From contig CAMVOK010000006.1 in the NCBI GenBank assembly GCA_947169115.1, positions 1-64,000 on the forward strand: a stretch of DNA of 64,000 nt. Direction: 5' to 3'. A model generated the notes under the pieces. That model searched no databases. It saw only the letters and a list, made by a program, of their open reading frames with translations, and had not been told where the DNA came from. The position numbers and the translations under genes are program-made. Shown one piece after another: positions 49,221 through 60,764 of this stretch (the first letter of the stretch is position 1; every line of letters begins with the position of its first letter). This DNA comes from an uncultured Prevotellaceae bacterium. GTDB taxonomy: Bacteria > Bacteroidota > Bacteroidia > Bacteroidales > Bacteroidaceae.

Positions 49221-49361
49221 ATGAAACAACCCTATATCAAGATGAGAACCAAGGTTATCGCCATAGAGAGTGGTGATCACCTGCTTGTGGCTACCAGTAC
49301 GATTGATATCAATGGCAAGCCTGGACCCTTTGACGTGAAGGCAGACAAGAACTTGTTCTAA
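49221..49361 (+). CDS. Tiny MKQPYIKMR-type protein
   Basis: A 46-residue protein (MKQPYIKMRTKVIAIESGDHLLVATS...) resembles its upstream neighbour in the opening M-K-x-x-Y-I pattern followed by a hydrophobic strand and a small-residue segment. It lies 25 nt downstream on the same strand. The function is unknown; the two may be paralogues. Confidence 0.5.
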   Translation: MKQPYIKMRTKVIAIESGDHLLVATSTIDINGKPGPFDVKADKNLF

Positions 49362-49493
49362 ATATATTTGAACATCTAAAGACACGGAAGAAACGAAAGG
49401 ATTTTTTAGAGTTTTTCGATGTTGGATATGTTTATACCTCAGAAAGGAATGCGAGGGAATATGAAGAAACGAATGATGGTTGCGTTTGCCCCT

Positions 49494-49583
49494 TAAACCC
49501 CTTAAACTTTTATACCCTTAAACTTTTCCCCCCATTGCCCTTTCTCCCTCCCTTCAGGGAGGGCTGGGGTAGGCTTTGGGTTA
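49494..49583. repeat. CCTTAAAC array followed by palindromic element R2
   Basis: CCTTAAACCCCTTAAACTTTT words (49494-49527) run into an R2-type element with CTCCCTCCC and GGGAGGG arms (49530-49580), which touches the pseudouridine synthase stop codon. Confidence 0.6.
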
Positions 49584-50858
49584 GGCCCTAAACAGCATTT
49601 GATTTCCAGTCCTTGGGTGACAGAACTCCAGTTCGTCGGCAAAAAGCATGAGACGTTCGCCTGGGGAATAGTGACCATAGAGGCGGTCGCCAACGATGGG
49701 ATTGCCAAGGCCCTCCTGAGCAGCCATGTGGAGACGGAGCTGATGGGTACGCCCTGTATCGGGACGAAGGTGTACTATGGCATGACCATCTATATTCGCA
49801 ACCACCTCGTAGTGTGTGATGGAGCGACGGCCATATTCCTCGTTCACAATCTGCCGTGGACGATCGTAGGGATTCGGACAAATCTTCAGGTCTATGGTAC
49901 CACAAGTTCCTACCTCCATCTCACGTTCCAACCAAGCCGTGTATCGCTTCCTTACCTCATGACGGATGAACTGCTCCTGCAACCGTTTGTGCATCTCCCT
50001 GTTGCGTGCCAATACCATCAGCCCAGAAGTGTCCATGTCCAGACGATGGACCATCAGACATTCCTTCATAAGGGTTTCCACACTTGGCAAATCGTCCTTC
50101 CCCTGAACGGAGAGCAGACCAGAGGGTTTGTCGATGACCACAATATCGTCATCACTATATATGGTTCGCAGTTCACCCGTAAGGCGTTCATAATCCTTGG
50201 CCATGGGGTTTTCCTCTACGTCCAGACCTTGTAGCATCCAGCTGAGTATGGGTTTGCACTTGTGCTGGCATGAGGGGTAGAAGTGTCCCTCTTCGCGAAC
50301 TTCACCACGTGAAGAACGCCCCATCCAGAACTCTCCCATACAAAGGGGACGAAGACCATGCTGATAGGCATACTGCAACAACTTCGGAGCACAGCATTCC
50401 CCGGCACCAGAGGGGGGCACATGGTCTCCGAATATCTCCAGCAATCCACGTTCTTCACCACGGGCATTCAGGAAACGGAACTGACTGAATAGCCATTGCT
50501 GGAGGTCCTGACTCCTGCGTTTACGTTCCTCGCCCATAGGCATCTGGGATATACGGACTTCCTCTTCCTCGAAATAGGTGCCATGAAGGTCAAAAACAGG
50601 AGGTACGAAGTAGGGTAGAGTGCCCCTTCCACACAGGGTTCCAGAAAAAGCAGCCAAGAAACCACCCTCTACCACCAACACTCCCAACATTTTGCCCTCC
50701 TGCACCTCGCAAGCCCAGTCGGGGTGTCTGGCAATCTCACGTTTTACCTCCTCTGCGGCCAAGAGGCACAGCGGATGGGGCACGTAACAGAAAGGGTACG
50801 TAAACTTCTTGGGATATGACAATTCAACCCGAGAGGGAAAAGGATTAATGTTTATCAT
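49581..50858 (-). CDS. RluA-family pseudouridine synthase with N-terminal extension
   Basis: The enzyme isomerises uridine to pseudouridine in rRNA or tRNA. The catalytic domain occupies about residues 230-425, with HRLDMDTSG (catalytic Asp), then YTAWLE and the RPDTGRTHQLRLHM motif. The first 220 residues, including several Cys, are an extra domain seen in Bacteroidales members of this family. There is no S4 domain. The gene overlaps the dnaX stop by 4 nt. The target base cannot be named. Confidence 0.88.
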   Translation of the reverse strand: MININPFPSRVELSYPKKFTYPFCYVPHPLCLLAAEEVKREIARHPDWACEVQEGKMLGVLVVEGGFLAAFSGTLCGRGTLPYFVPPVFDLHGTYFEEEEVRISQMPMGEERKRRSQDLQQWLFSQFRFLNARGEERGLLEIFGDHVPPSGAGECCAPKLLQYAYQHGLRPLCMGEFWMGRSSRGEVREEGHFYPSCQHKCKPILSWMLQGLDVEENPMAKDYERLTGELRTIYSDDDIVVIDKPSGLLSVQGKDDLPSVETLMKECLMVHRLDMDTSGLMVLARNREMHKRLQEQFIRHEVRKRYTAWLEREMEVGTCGTIDLKICPNPYDRPRQIVNEEYGRRSITHYEVVANIDGHAIVHLRPDTGRTHQLRLHMAAQEGLGNPIVGDRLYGHYSPGERLMLFADELEFCHPRTGNQMLFRA

Positions 50859-52582
50859 CCCAGTTCCAATGAGAGCAGTTCGTGAAGTTTGGCCAGGGCA
50901 GTGCTGTCATGAAGCATCTCGCGGAATTGTTCTCCCTTGTTATAGACGCGCATGGTCACCTCTGACTTAGCCACCTCGATGTTCATTGACAGGGAGGGCA
51001 GGTGCAACTGTTCGGCAATGAATGCCTCGATGTTGGGTTTGATTTTCATGAGCGACTTCTCCACAAGTGGGTTCGTCACCGTTACCCTGATGCTTGACGG
51101 GCTGGTCATTTCTGGTATGATGCCACGCATGCGCTGGGTGGTAACCATATCAGACGTTTCCAACTGACTTGCATATTCCTGCCACGTACGTATCAGCCCT
51201 TCGGTAGTGAGGGTTCCGTCTGTAGGACGTTCCTTTCTATCCTCAGAAACAACGGGTTGCAGAGTTTGTGTTGAAGTAAAGCTCGGATTTGTTATCCTTC
51301 GTATGCTTACGGCTTCGAGACTGATTTTCTGGGTGGTTTTGACTGCTGGTTTGGGGGTAGGTTGAACGGTAGCAGGAATGGTTTTCTTGCTTACGGTCTC
51401 AGCACCGGCAACTCCTTGAGCCGCTGGCTTGCTGAATATGGGTTTTAGTATCTTCTTCCTGGGCCGAAGCCCAGAAGCATCCCCGTCTTCGTCAACACTC
51501 TGTGCGGTCTGTAAGAGACAAATCTCCACCTGCAAGCGTTTGTTCCTGCTCTGTCGATACCCCAGGTCACACTCGTTGCAGAGTTTGATGGCACGATAGA
51601 GGAACTGAGGTTTGCAACGCATGGCCTGTTCGTGGTAACGTTTTTGCTGCGATTCGGAGACTTCCAACAAGGGGAGTGTCTTTGCATCGCGACTTACCAA
51701 CAAATCGCGCAAATGCCCTGCCAGTCCTGCGATGAAGTTTCCTCCGTCGAAGCCCTTCCCCAACACCTCGTTGAAGAGCAGCAGGGCGGAATCGATATCC
51801 TTACTGAGCATATAATCGACCAGGCGGAAGTAGTATTCAGCGTCCAGAATGTTGAGATTATCGAGCGTAGCCTGATAGGTGACGTTCCCCTGTGTGAAGC
51901 TGACCATCTGGTCGAAGATGCTCAAGGCATCGCGCATGCCTCCATCTGCCTTCTGGGCGATTAGGTTCAGCGCATCCTCTTCTACGGTATAACCCTCTTT
52001 CTCAGCCACATACTTCAGGTGCTCGACGGTGTTCTGAACGGTGATTCGCGAGAAATCATACACCTGACAGCGACTCAAGATTGTGGGAAGAATCTTATGT
52101 TTCTCGGTTGTAGCCAAGATGAAGATGACGTAATGAGGCGGTTCCTCAAGGGTCTTCAGGAAAGCATTGAAGGCAGCTTGCGAAAGCATGTGAACCTCGT
52201 CGATAATGAATACCTTGTACTTGCCAATCTGAGGCGGAATGCGCACTTGGTCTATGAGTTCGCGAATGTCGTCCACCGAGTTGTTGGAAGCAGCATCCAG
52301 TTCGTGGATGTTCAGCGAACGACCTTCTTCAAAAGCCTTACAGGATTCGCACTGTCCACAGGGGTCGCCTTGCTCTGTCAGATGCTGGCAGTTGATGGTC
52401 TTCGCAAAGATTCGCGCACAAGTGGTTTTTCCCACACCACGCGGTCCACAGAAAAGATAGGCATGGGCCAACTTTCCCGAACGTATGGAGTTGAGTAGGG
52501 TAGTGGTAAGTGCCCGTTGACCCACCACCATATCGAAGGTGGCAGGACGGTACTTACGGGCCGATACTATATATTGTTCCAT
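50855..52582 (-). CDS. dnaX: DNA polymerase III gamma/tau subunit
   Basis: DnaX is the ATPase motor of the clamp loader. The 575-residue protein has the P-loop GPRGVGKTT, zinc-binding Cys (C...CGQCESC), DEVHML, and the SRC motif LSRCQVYDF. A C-terminal tau-like region is present. ATG 52582 (MEQYIVSARKYRP) gives the usual start; three more residues upstream are possible. Its -7 box TATATTTG lies at 52613-52620 on the minus strand. Confidence 0.96.
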   Translation of the reverse strand: MEQYIVSARKYRPATFDMVVGQRALTTTLLNSIRSGKLAHAYLFCGPRGVGKTTCARIFAKTINCQHLTEQGDPCGQCESCKAFEEGRSLNIHELDAASNNSVDDIRELIDQVRIPPQIGKYKVFIIDEVHMLSQAAFNAFLKTLEEPPHYVIFILATTEKHKILPTILSRCQVYDFSRITVQNTVEHLKYVAEKEGYTVEEDALNLIAQKADGGMRDALSIFDQMVSFTQGNVTYQATLDNLNILDAEYYFRLVDYMLSKDIDSALLLFNEVLGKGFDGGNFIAGLAGHLRDLLVSRDAKTLPLLEVSESQQKRYHEQAMRCKPQFLYRAIKLCNECDLGYRQSRNKRLQVEICLLQTAQSVDEDGDASGLRPRKKILKPIFSKPAAQGVAGAETVSKKTIPATVQPTPKPAVKTTQKISLEAVSIRRITNPSFTSTQTLQPVVSEDRKERPTDGTLTTEGLIRTWQEYASQLETSDMVTTQRMRGIIPEMTSPSSIRVTVTNPLVEKSLMKIKPNIEAFIAEQLHLPSLSMNIEVAKSEVTMRVYNKGEQFREMLHDSTALAKLHELLSLELG

Positions 52583-52612
52583 AAATAGCACTAAATATTG
52601 TTAATATCGTTG

Positions 52613-52672
52613 CAAATATACGAAAAATTCCCTAATCCCTAATCCCTAATCCCTAATCTTTTTGTATATTTG
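52613..52672. promoter_or_regulatory. Divergent -7 boxes of dnaX and the DivIC gene, with an AATCCCT array
   Basis: TATATTTG on the minus strand (52613-52620) serves dnaX; TATATTTG on the plus strand (52665-52672) serves the gene at 52698. Between them lies a CCCTAATCCCTAAT heptamer array (52628-52660) that occupies the expected -33 region. Confidence 0.55.
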
Positions 52673-52697
52673 CACGTAATTTAGAACAAAGAGAGAT

Positions 52698-53042
52698 ATG
52701 AGCAAAATTCAAAGTGTATGGATGTTCATCCGTCGGCATAAGTACATTGCCGTGATTGTCTTCTTCGGCATCATGGTGGGTTTTGTGGATGAGAATAGTT
52801 TCTACGACCGCTATCAACGCATACAGGAAATAAATGCACTGAAGGCTGAAATGCAAAGCTACCAAAACCAATACAACCAAAACACTCACGACCTGGAGGA
52901 ACTCCGTGCAAAGCCCGAGGCTGTGGTCAGAGTAGCTCGCGAACAATACCTCATGAAGTATCCCAAGGAGGACGTATATGTCTTTATCGACGATACACCG
53001 GTAGAGGCTGTAACAGAGGAGACGCATGACGAAACTCACTAA
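52698..53042 (+). CDS. FtsB/DivIC septum-formation protein
   Basis: A 114-residue bitopic protein: short cytoplasmic N-terminus, one transmembrane helix (YIAVIVFFGIMVGFV), then a coiled coil (about 45-75) and the DivIC-type end PEAVVRVAREQYLMKYPKEDVYVF. Such proteins help assemble the division machinery with FtsL and FtsQ. Its end overlaps the next gene by 17 nt, so the two are coupled. Confidence 0.85.
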   Translation: MSKIQSVWMFIRRHKYIAVIVFFGIMVGFVDENSFYDRYQRIQEINALKAEMQSYQNQYNQNTHDLEELRAKPEAVVRVAREQYLMKYPKEDVYVFIDDTPVEAVTEETHDETH

Positions 53043-54063
53043 TCTTCAGAACCTAATCTTCCGCACTGGTGCCCTGCTGATGATAGCGGGTGCTGCTTTG
53101 TTCCTCTTCCTACAGGAAGTTGCTTGTCTCTTGTACATCGGTGGGGTGCTGATGTTTGTTGCCATGCAGTTACAGGCTACCTATGATGGGAATGACATTG
53201 TGGTCATGCGCCTGCGTCGTCAGCAACTCATCGGAGCCTTCCTGTTCGTACTCTCGGCAGCATCCATGTCTGTACAAACCTTTTACCAATACAATGCCGT
53301 GCAGTATAACGAGTGGGTCATCTGTCTGCTCGTGGGAGCCATCCTACAGCTATATACTGCATTCCGCATCCCACAGGCCATGAAGTTGCTCTTCTTCCTT
53401 CCGCTGCTTATGTCGTGTTCCAGCCAGTATATTGTAGATGGAACAACCACCGTACATGGCATGGAGGGAAAGGTTCTCTATTTGAAGGTATTCGACAATA
53501 AAGACCTGAAGAACATAGACTCATGCTACGTGACACACGGCAAATTCCAGTTCCGTGGAAGTGTGGACACGACCATGATGGCCAATCTTTTCCTGGGCGA
53601 GCAGAGCTTAATGCCCATCGTTCTGGAAGGCCAGAACATAGTGTTAAAAATCAACGAAATAAGCCAGTCTGTAACAGGCAGCCCCCTCAACGACTCGCTT
53701 TACTCATTCATACAGAGTAAAAACCAGATAGAAAACCAGTTGGCAGAACTTCCTCGTCTGGAAGGGCGCATGGTGATGGATGGTATCGAACATGACGAGG
53801 TGATAGCACGACTAGCAGCGAGAGAACGAATACTGAACAGGCAGAACGACCAACTCGTAACGGGATTCATCAAACGCAACTACACAAATGTGCTCGGTCC
53901 CGGTGTCTTCATGATTATGACCTCAGGCTATGCCTACCCTGTGCTGACCCCACAGATTGAGGAACTGCTCGTTGGGGCACCATCGTACTTCCTCAACCAT
54001 CCCTATGTGAGCGAATACCTGAGAGTGGCACAAGAAAACATGGAGAAGTTACAACAGCAGTGA
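53026..54063 (+). CDS. Polytopic membrane protein fused to a DUF4369-type lipoprotein
   Basis: Residues 1-115 carry about four transmembrane helices (LLMIAGAALFLFL, LLYIGGVLMFVA, AFLFVLSAASMS, EWVICLLVGAILQL). From residue 118 a new signal begins (MKLLFFLPLLMSC, lipobox LMSC), followed by a DUF4369-like beta domain and a helical rest. In relatives I know these are separate proteins; here no stop intervenes. The internal ATG at 53377 could still produce the lipoprotein alone. Function is unknown, and the neighbours are division genes. Confidence 0.7.
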   Translation: MTKLTNLQNLIFRTGALLMIAGAALFLFLQEVACLLYIGGVLMFVAMQLQATYDGNDIVVMRLRRQQLIGAFLFVLSAASMSVQTFYQYNAVQYNEWVICLLVGAILQLYTAFRIPQAMKLLFFLPLLMSCSSQYIVDGTTTVHGMEGKVLYLKVFDNKDLKNIDSCYVTHGKFQFRGSVDTTMMANLFLGEQSLMPIVLEGQNIVLKINEISQSVTGSPLNDSLYSFIQSKNQIENQLAELPRLEGRMVMDGIEHDEVIARLAARERILNRQNDQLVTGFIKRNYTNVLGPGVFMIMTSGYAYPVLTPQIEELLVGAPSYFLNHPYVSEYLRVAQENMEKLQQQ

Positions 54064-54065
54064 AG

Positions 54066-56359
<2,294 letters not shown>

Positions 56360-56360
<1 letters not shown>

Positions 56361-56480
56361 AGGGTGAAGGGTTAAGGGTGAAGGGTTAAGGGTGTAATCG
56401 GACGACCCGAAGGGGCTACTCTTGCGTAGCGAAGAGGAGCAAGAAGGGTTAAGGATTAAGGGTTAAGGTTAAAGATTAGA
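56360..56480. repeat. GGGTTAAGGGTGAA array carrying repeat R1 copy f (56393-56445)
   Basis: The array surrounds an R1 copy (GTAATCGGACGACCCGAAGG, then GGGGCTACTCTTGCGTAGC, GAAGAGGAGCAAGAAG). One base in the first hairpin arm (CTACTC for CTACGC) differs from copy d at 38516, weakening the stem. Confidence 0.75.
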
Positions 56481-56496
56481 GATTATATAATATCAT

Positions 56497-57381
56497 ATGA
56501 AAGAGAATATATTCAAAGGATTAGGCATTGCACTGGTAACCCCTTTCGACAGAGAGGGGAATGTGGACTATCATGCGCTACTCACATTGGTTGACCATCA
56601 GATAAAAGGAGGCATCGACTACCTTTGCATCCTCGGTACTACAGCAGAAACTCCCTGTCTGACCCGAGAAGAAAAAACAAAGATAAAGGAATGCGTGGTC
56701 AAGCACGTAGCTGGACGCATACCTATATTGATGGGGTGTGGAGGAAACTGCACGGCCGCTGTGGTAGAGGAAATAAGAAGCACGGATTGGACGGGCATTG
56801 ACGGCATTCTCTCCGTATGTCCCATGTACAACAAACCCACCCAAGAGGGTATCTACCAGCACTATCGGGCCATTGCTGCAGTAAGTCCACGACCTATTGT
56901 ATTGTATAACGTACCCGGACGAACTGGAGTAAACATGTTGGCTGAAACCACGTTGCGGTTGGCCAACGAGTTTCCAAACATTGTGGCCATCAAGGAGGCA
57001 AGCGGAAACATGCAGCAGATAGGGGAGATACTGGAGAAACGTCCCCAGGGGTTTGATGTCATATCGGGTGACGACAGCCTCACACTCACCATCATGAAGA
57101 AGGGTGGGGTAGGTGTCATCAGTGTTGTCGGGAATGCGCGTCCCGAAGAACTTTCACAGATGGTACACCTCATGCAACAGGGACGTCTGGCCGAAGCAAC
57201 CATCATCAACGACAATCTGTTCGAACTCTATGGTCTCATGTTTATCGAAGGCAATCCCGCAGGTGTAAAGTCTGCCCTACAGACCATGGGAATAATAGAG
57301 GAAGTGCTCCGCCTTCCGCTGGTTCCCATAAGCGAAAAGACCCGTCAGAAACTCTCGGAAGTACTCGAGAAATTAAGTTAA
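56497..57381 (+). CDS. dapA: 4-hydroxy-tetrahydrodipicolinate synthase
   Basis: The enzyme condenses pyruvate and aspartate semialdehyde in lysine and diaminopimelate synthesis. The 294-residue TIM barrel has GTTAETP (catalytic Thr), VLYNVPGRTG (Tyr) and the Schiff-base lysine in VAIKEASGN (Lys166). Length and start are standard. It is followed after 32 nt by batE on the same strand. Confidence 0.96.
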   Translation: MKENIFKGLGIALVTPFDREGNVDYHALLTLVDHQIKGGIDYLCILGTTAETPCLTREEKTKIKECVVKHVAGRIPILMGCGGNCTAAVVEEIRSTDWTGIDGILSVCPMYNKPTQEGIYQHYRAIAAVSPRPIVLYNVPGRTGVNMLAETTLRLANEFPNIVAIKEASGNMQQIGEILEKRPQGFDVISGDDSLTLTIMKKGGVGVISVVGNARPEELSQMVHLMQQGRLAEATIINDNLFELYGLMFIEGNPAGVKSALQTMGIIEEVLRLPLVPISEKTRQKLSEVLEKLS

Positions 57382-57413
57382 AAGCATACCTTTAGCTCCA
57401 TAATGAATATAAC

Positions 57414-58172
57414 ATGAAGCAAACAATAACACTTTTCCTATTTTTACTGTCGTCGATATTAAGTCTCCACGCAGTTGAACTCGATTCGTTGAAGACGGCA
57501 GCTGACAAGGCATACGCCAAAGAGGACTTCGACAAGGCAGCAAAATTATACACGCGAATATCAAAAACAGGTGAAAGCGCATCCGTGTGTTACAACCTCG
57601 GTAATTGCTATTATCGTATGGACGACATAGCCAAAGCAATACTCTGGTACGAAAGGGCCTCGTTGCTCAGTCCTGGTGACGAAGACATACGCTTCAATCT
57701 TGATTTGGCCCGTTCGAAGACCATAGACCGTATCATACCCAAGCATGAGTTCTTCTTCGTCCTGTGGTACAGGCAGATGACTAACTGGATGAATGCCGAT
57801 GCATGGGCGAGGTTCTCTATTACTGCCTTTATTCTATGTCTATGCTTCTTTGCTGCCTACATTTACGGTCAGCAGATGTGGATGCGGAAGACAGGGTTCA
57901 CCTTGTCCATCATCCTTTTGCTACTTACCATCATTGGCAATGTCTGTGGCTGGTCGCAGGCCAACAAAATGAAAAACCGCGATGGAGCCATCGTTATGAC
58001 CTCATCAGCAGTTGTGAAGAGCACCCCTTCTCTGTCAGGAAGCGACCTCTTTGTCTTGCACGAAGGCACCTACGTTACCATTCGGGACAATAGCTTGAAA
58101 GACTGGGCCGAGGTTACCTTGGCAGACGGGAAACAGGGATGGATTGAGAAACGACAAATAGAAGGAATTTAG
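57414..58172 (+). CDS. batE: BatE-type TPR/SH3 membrane protein
   Basis: The 252-residue protein has a signal peptide, a TPR unit (VCYNLGNCYYRMDDIAKAILWYERASLLSPGDEDI), two transmembrane helices, and a C-terminal SH3-like domain ending with KDWAEVTLADGKQGWIEKRQI. This is the layout of Bacteroides BatE, encoded in the bat aerotolerance cluster with MoxR and BatA-D. None of those genes is adjacent, so it is an isolated copy or a relocated one. Confidence 0.82.
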   Translation: MKQTITLFLFLLSSILSLHAVELDSLKTAADKAYAKEDFDKAAKLYTRISKTGESASVCYNLGNCYYRMDDIAKAILWYERASLLSPGDEDIRFNLDLARSKTIDRIIPKHEFFFVLWYRQMTNWMNADAWARFSITAFILCLCFFAAYIYGQQMWMRKTGFTLSIILLLLTIIGNVCGWSQANKMKNRDGAIVMTSSAVVKSTPSLSGSDLFVLHEGTYVTIRDNSLKDWAEVTLADGKQGWIEKRQIEGI

Positions 58173-58290
58173 ACATTTACCATTTAGCTATTTACCATTT
58201 ACCATTTACCATTTGCTATTTACCATTTACCATTTACCATTTGCTATTTACCATTTACCATTTGACATTATACATTTGACATTTGCCATT
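58172..58290. repeat. ACCATTTACCATTTGCTATTT simple array
   Basis: Degenerate CATTTACCATTT(A/G)C words of about 7-14 nt fill the space up to the PAP2 start. No promoter box is visible. Confidence 0.7.
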
Positions 58291-58294
58291 CAAC

Positions 58295-58987
58295 ATGCTT
58301 GAGCAACTGAAAGCCATAGATAACGAACTGCTAATTACGCTAAACGGGAGCGACTCCGTTTACTGGGATTCCGTAATGTGGATTGTAACCAGGACGACGA
58401 CGTGGATTCCGCTCCTTCTCATACTTCTCTATGTTGTCCTGAAGAACAGTGACATGCGTCGTTTCTTGATGGTGGTTGTTGCTCTTGCCGTGACAGTTGC
58501 TCTTGCCGACCGACTTTCCAGTGGGCTCATAAAGCCCATGGTTATGCGTTGGAGACCCACACACGATGCCACGTTTCTATATACCATCGATACCGTGATG
58601 GGTTACACGGGTGGCAGATATGGCTTTGTTAGCAGCCATGCAGCCAACACCTTTTCGCTGTTTGTCTTCCTTTCGCTTCTCATGCGCTGTCGGTTGATGA
58701 CCATTCTCCTGTTCCTTTGGGCTTGCATTTCTTCTTATTCACGCATCTATCTTGGTGTACATTTTCCTGGTGACATCCTTTGCGGAGCAATCCTTGGCAC
58801 ATTGGTCGGTTTTCTTACCTATAACCTTTTCCGGTACATCTCTTACCGTACCGTGGGAATTCAACAATACTATTCTTCGGCATACACCCCATCGGGATTC
58901 CTGTATAGCGACATGCATCTGCTCGCATTTTGCCTCATGCTTACCTATTGTGCCGCATTCATCATAGCCATACCTATGGTAAGTTGA
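58295..58987 (+). CDS. PAP2-family phosphatase
   Basis: The 230-residue integral membrane protein has the acid-phosphatase triad motifs KPMVMRWRP, SSHAANTFS and SRIYLGVHFPGD. Members dephosphorylate undecaprenyl pyrophosphate or lipid A. Six transmembrane helices are expected. ATG 58295 (MLEQLKAI) is preferred over TTG 58283. The substrate here is not known. Confidence 0.88.
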   Translation: MLEQLKAIDNELLITLNGSDSVYWDSVMWIVTRTTTWIPLLLILLYVVLKNSDMRRFLMVVVALAVTVALADRLSSGLIKPMVMRWRPTHDATFLYTIDTVMGYTGGRYGFVSSHAANTFSLFVFLSLLMRCRLMTILLFLWACISSYSRIYLGVHFPGDILCGAILGTLVGFLTYNLFRYISYRTVGIQQYYSSAYTPSGFLYSDMHLLAFCLMLTYCAAFIIAIPMVS

Positions 58988-59034
58988 ACGGTCAGTCAGA
59001 TAGGTATATAGAGTTGACCGACCGACTATATAAA

Positions 59035-59068
59035 AAAAGGAGACTGTAGCAACATGCAGTCTCCTTTT
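59035..59068 (+). terminator. Terminator after the PAP2 gene
   Basis: AAAAGGAGACTG and CAGTCTCCTTTT form a 12-bp stem with a 10-nt loop. It also serves the convergent lipoprotein gene at 59090. Confidence 0.85.
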
Positions 59069-59089
59069 CGTGTATTTTAATCTTTTCGT

Positions 59090-59782
59090 TTACATCTTCG
59101 TCATCGTCCAACCCAACTGAACTCCGTTGTAGTTGCTGAGGATGCTTGTGATAGTGCCGCTCTTGGTAATAGAACCTGCTGCATTCAGCACGGTCAACAG
59201 TTTGTCGGCATCAAACATCATGTACATCTCACTTCCTATAACAGACACATAAGGACTAAGCGAAGCTACTCCCAATGCACCTTGAATGGTCATGCGACCC
59301 GAACTGCGGTCGTAGGTGTATGTACCCGTATAGGTGCGGCCGTTACGAACCATCTGGCAACTACCGTCATTCTGAAAGGTGAGGGTAGTCTTGCCGGTCT
59401 GGAAACCAATTTTTGAGAGATACCCACCCAGCGTAGATTCAATCTTGCTGCTGGCAATGGAACTACCCACCTGAGCCAAAATACTTTCCGATTCAAACGT
59501 AACCTTGGGCTGGGAATAAGTCCACGTACCAACAATGCTGTTCTGGGTAGTCGTATTACCCAAAAGACTGGACAGCAGGGTTCCCATTACATTCTTACCA
59601 GAACCCGTTAGTACATTGGTCAACAAACTGCTTGCTGCCGTACCCGTAGTACCAGCAGCTACCGTGTTACTGCCTGTTGTCGTAGGCAAACCTGTGGCAG
59701 AGGTAGAAGTTCCCATGCCACCACAACCACTCAGCAATGCGGTAATGCCCAACACTGCTACATAAAAGAAATACTTTTTCAT
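59090..59782 (-). CDS. DUF4923-type lipoprotein
   Basis: The 230-residue protein has a lipobox (LLSGC), a Thr/Ser/Gly-rich linker (SATGLPTTTGSNTVAAG), then a conserved DUF4923 domain (IVGTWTYSQPKVTFESES...GSEMYMMFDADKLL). DUF4923 is an uncharacterised Bacteroidales lipoprotein family. The name and the match are reasonably sure, the function unknown. It is monocistronic and convergent with the PAP2 gene. Confidence 0.85.
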   Translation of the reverse strand: MKKYFFYVAVLGITALLSGCGGMGTSTSATGLPTTTGSNTVAAGTTGTAASSLLTNVLTGSGKNVMGTLLSSLLGNTTTQNSIVGTWTYSQPKVTFESESILAQVGSSIASSKIESTLGGYLSKIGFQTGKTTLTFQNDGSCQMVRNGRTYTGTYTYDRSSGRMTIQGALGVASLSPYVSVIGSEMYMMFDADKLLTVLNAAGSITKSGTITSILSNYNGVQLGWTMTKM

Positions 59783-59829
59783 AACGCAATATATTTTATA
59801 AAAATAATGTCAAATGTAAAATGTAAAAT

Positions 59830-60729
59830 TTAAATGTTTATCTTCAAAAAGCCAGTAGGATAGGGGGTCTCAAACTCCATACGCACTCCAGTACGGGGAT
59901 GATAGAGATAGAGACGGAACGCATGGAGACAAAGCCGATGGAGGGGATTCATCGTACTGCCATACTTTTCATCGCCACACACAGGATGTCCCATGTCTGC
60001 CATGTGAACCCGAATCTGATTCTTACGACCAGTTTCAAGTCGCAGCTCAATGAGTGAATATTTGTCCGAACGACTAACTACGCGAAAATGCGTAATGGCT
60101 AACTTACCACCGTTATCAACTGGACTACTGTAGGTTACACAAGCCTTATTGTCGCGAAGCCAGTTCTCTATGGTACCGCCTTCCTGCTCAACGTTCCCTT
60201 CAACCAAGGCAACATATCTACGATCGAAAACACGTTGTTTCCAGTTCTCTTGCAATATCTGTGCTGCCTCTATGCTCTTGGCATAAACCATCAAACCACT
60301 TGTTTCGCGGTCAAGACGATGCACCACATGAGCATGACAACTGAAATGACGTTTCTTAAAATATTCATCGAGAATCGTCTTTACACAAAACTGGCGACCG
60401 GTGGTTCCTGCCGACAAAATTCCAGGTTGCTTCTCTATGATGATGATATCCTTGTCTTCGTAAACTATCTTTATCCATTGGCTGTCAAGTTCTGTGCTTC
60501 TGCGGTGTTTGCTGACACGAACCTCCATGCCGGGAAGCAACGCGAAATCGTGTTTAGTAACTGACTGGGAATTGACAAAAACCGCATGTCCCTTCAGTAA
60601 GTCTTTGGCACGGTTGCGGCTTATTCCATGCATTTCCGTCATCAGAAACTCCATCAACGGCATGCTCTCACGCACTTGATAGACATTGTATTTTGTTGCT
60701 GCGTATTGTTCGCCCGTTAAATTCTTCAT
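59830..60729 (-). CDS. RluD-like pseudouridine synthase with S4 domain
   Basis: The 299-residue protein has an N-terminal S4-like RNA-binding segment (MPLMEFLMTEMHGISRNRAKDLLKGHAV), the catalytic HRLDRETSG and the C-terminal RLETGRKNQIRVHM motif. Family members modify 23S rRNA helix 69 or other sites. It is distinct from the synthase at 49581, which lacks S4. Target is not assignable from sequence. Confidence 0.9.
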   Translation of the reverse strand: MKNLTGEQYAATKYNVYQVRESMPLMEFLMTEMHGISRNRAKDLLKGHAVFVNSQSVTKHDFALLPGMEVRVSKHRRSTELDSQWIKIVYEDKDIIIIEKQPGILSAGTTGRQFCVKTILDEYFKKRHFSCHAHVVHRLDRETSGLMVYAKSIEAAQILQENWKQRVFDRRYVALVEGNVEQEGGTIENWLRDNKACVTYSSPVDNGGKLAITHFRVVSRSDKYSLIELRLETGRKNQIRVHMADMGHPVCGDEKYGSTMNPLHRLCLHAFRLYLYHPRTGVRMEFETPYPTGFLKINI

Positions 60730-60764
60730 TATATTATCAGAATGACTGTTATGTTTAATTCAGT

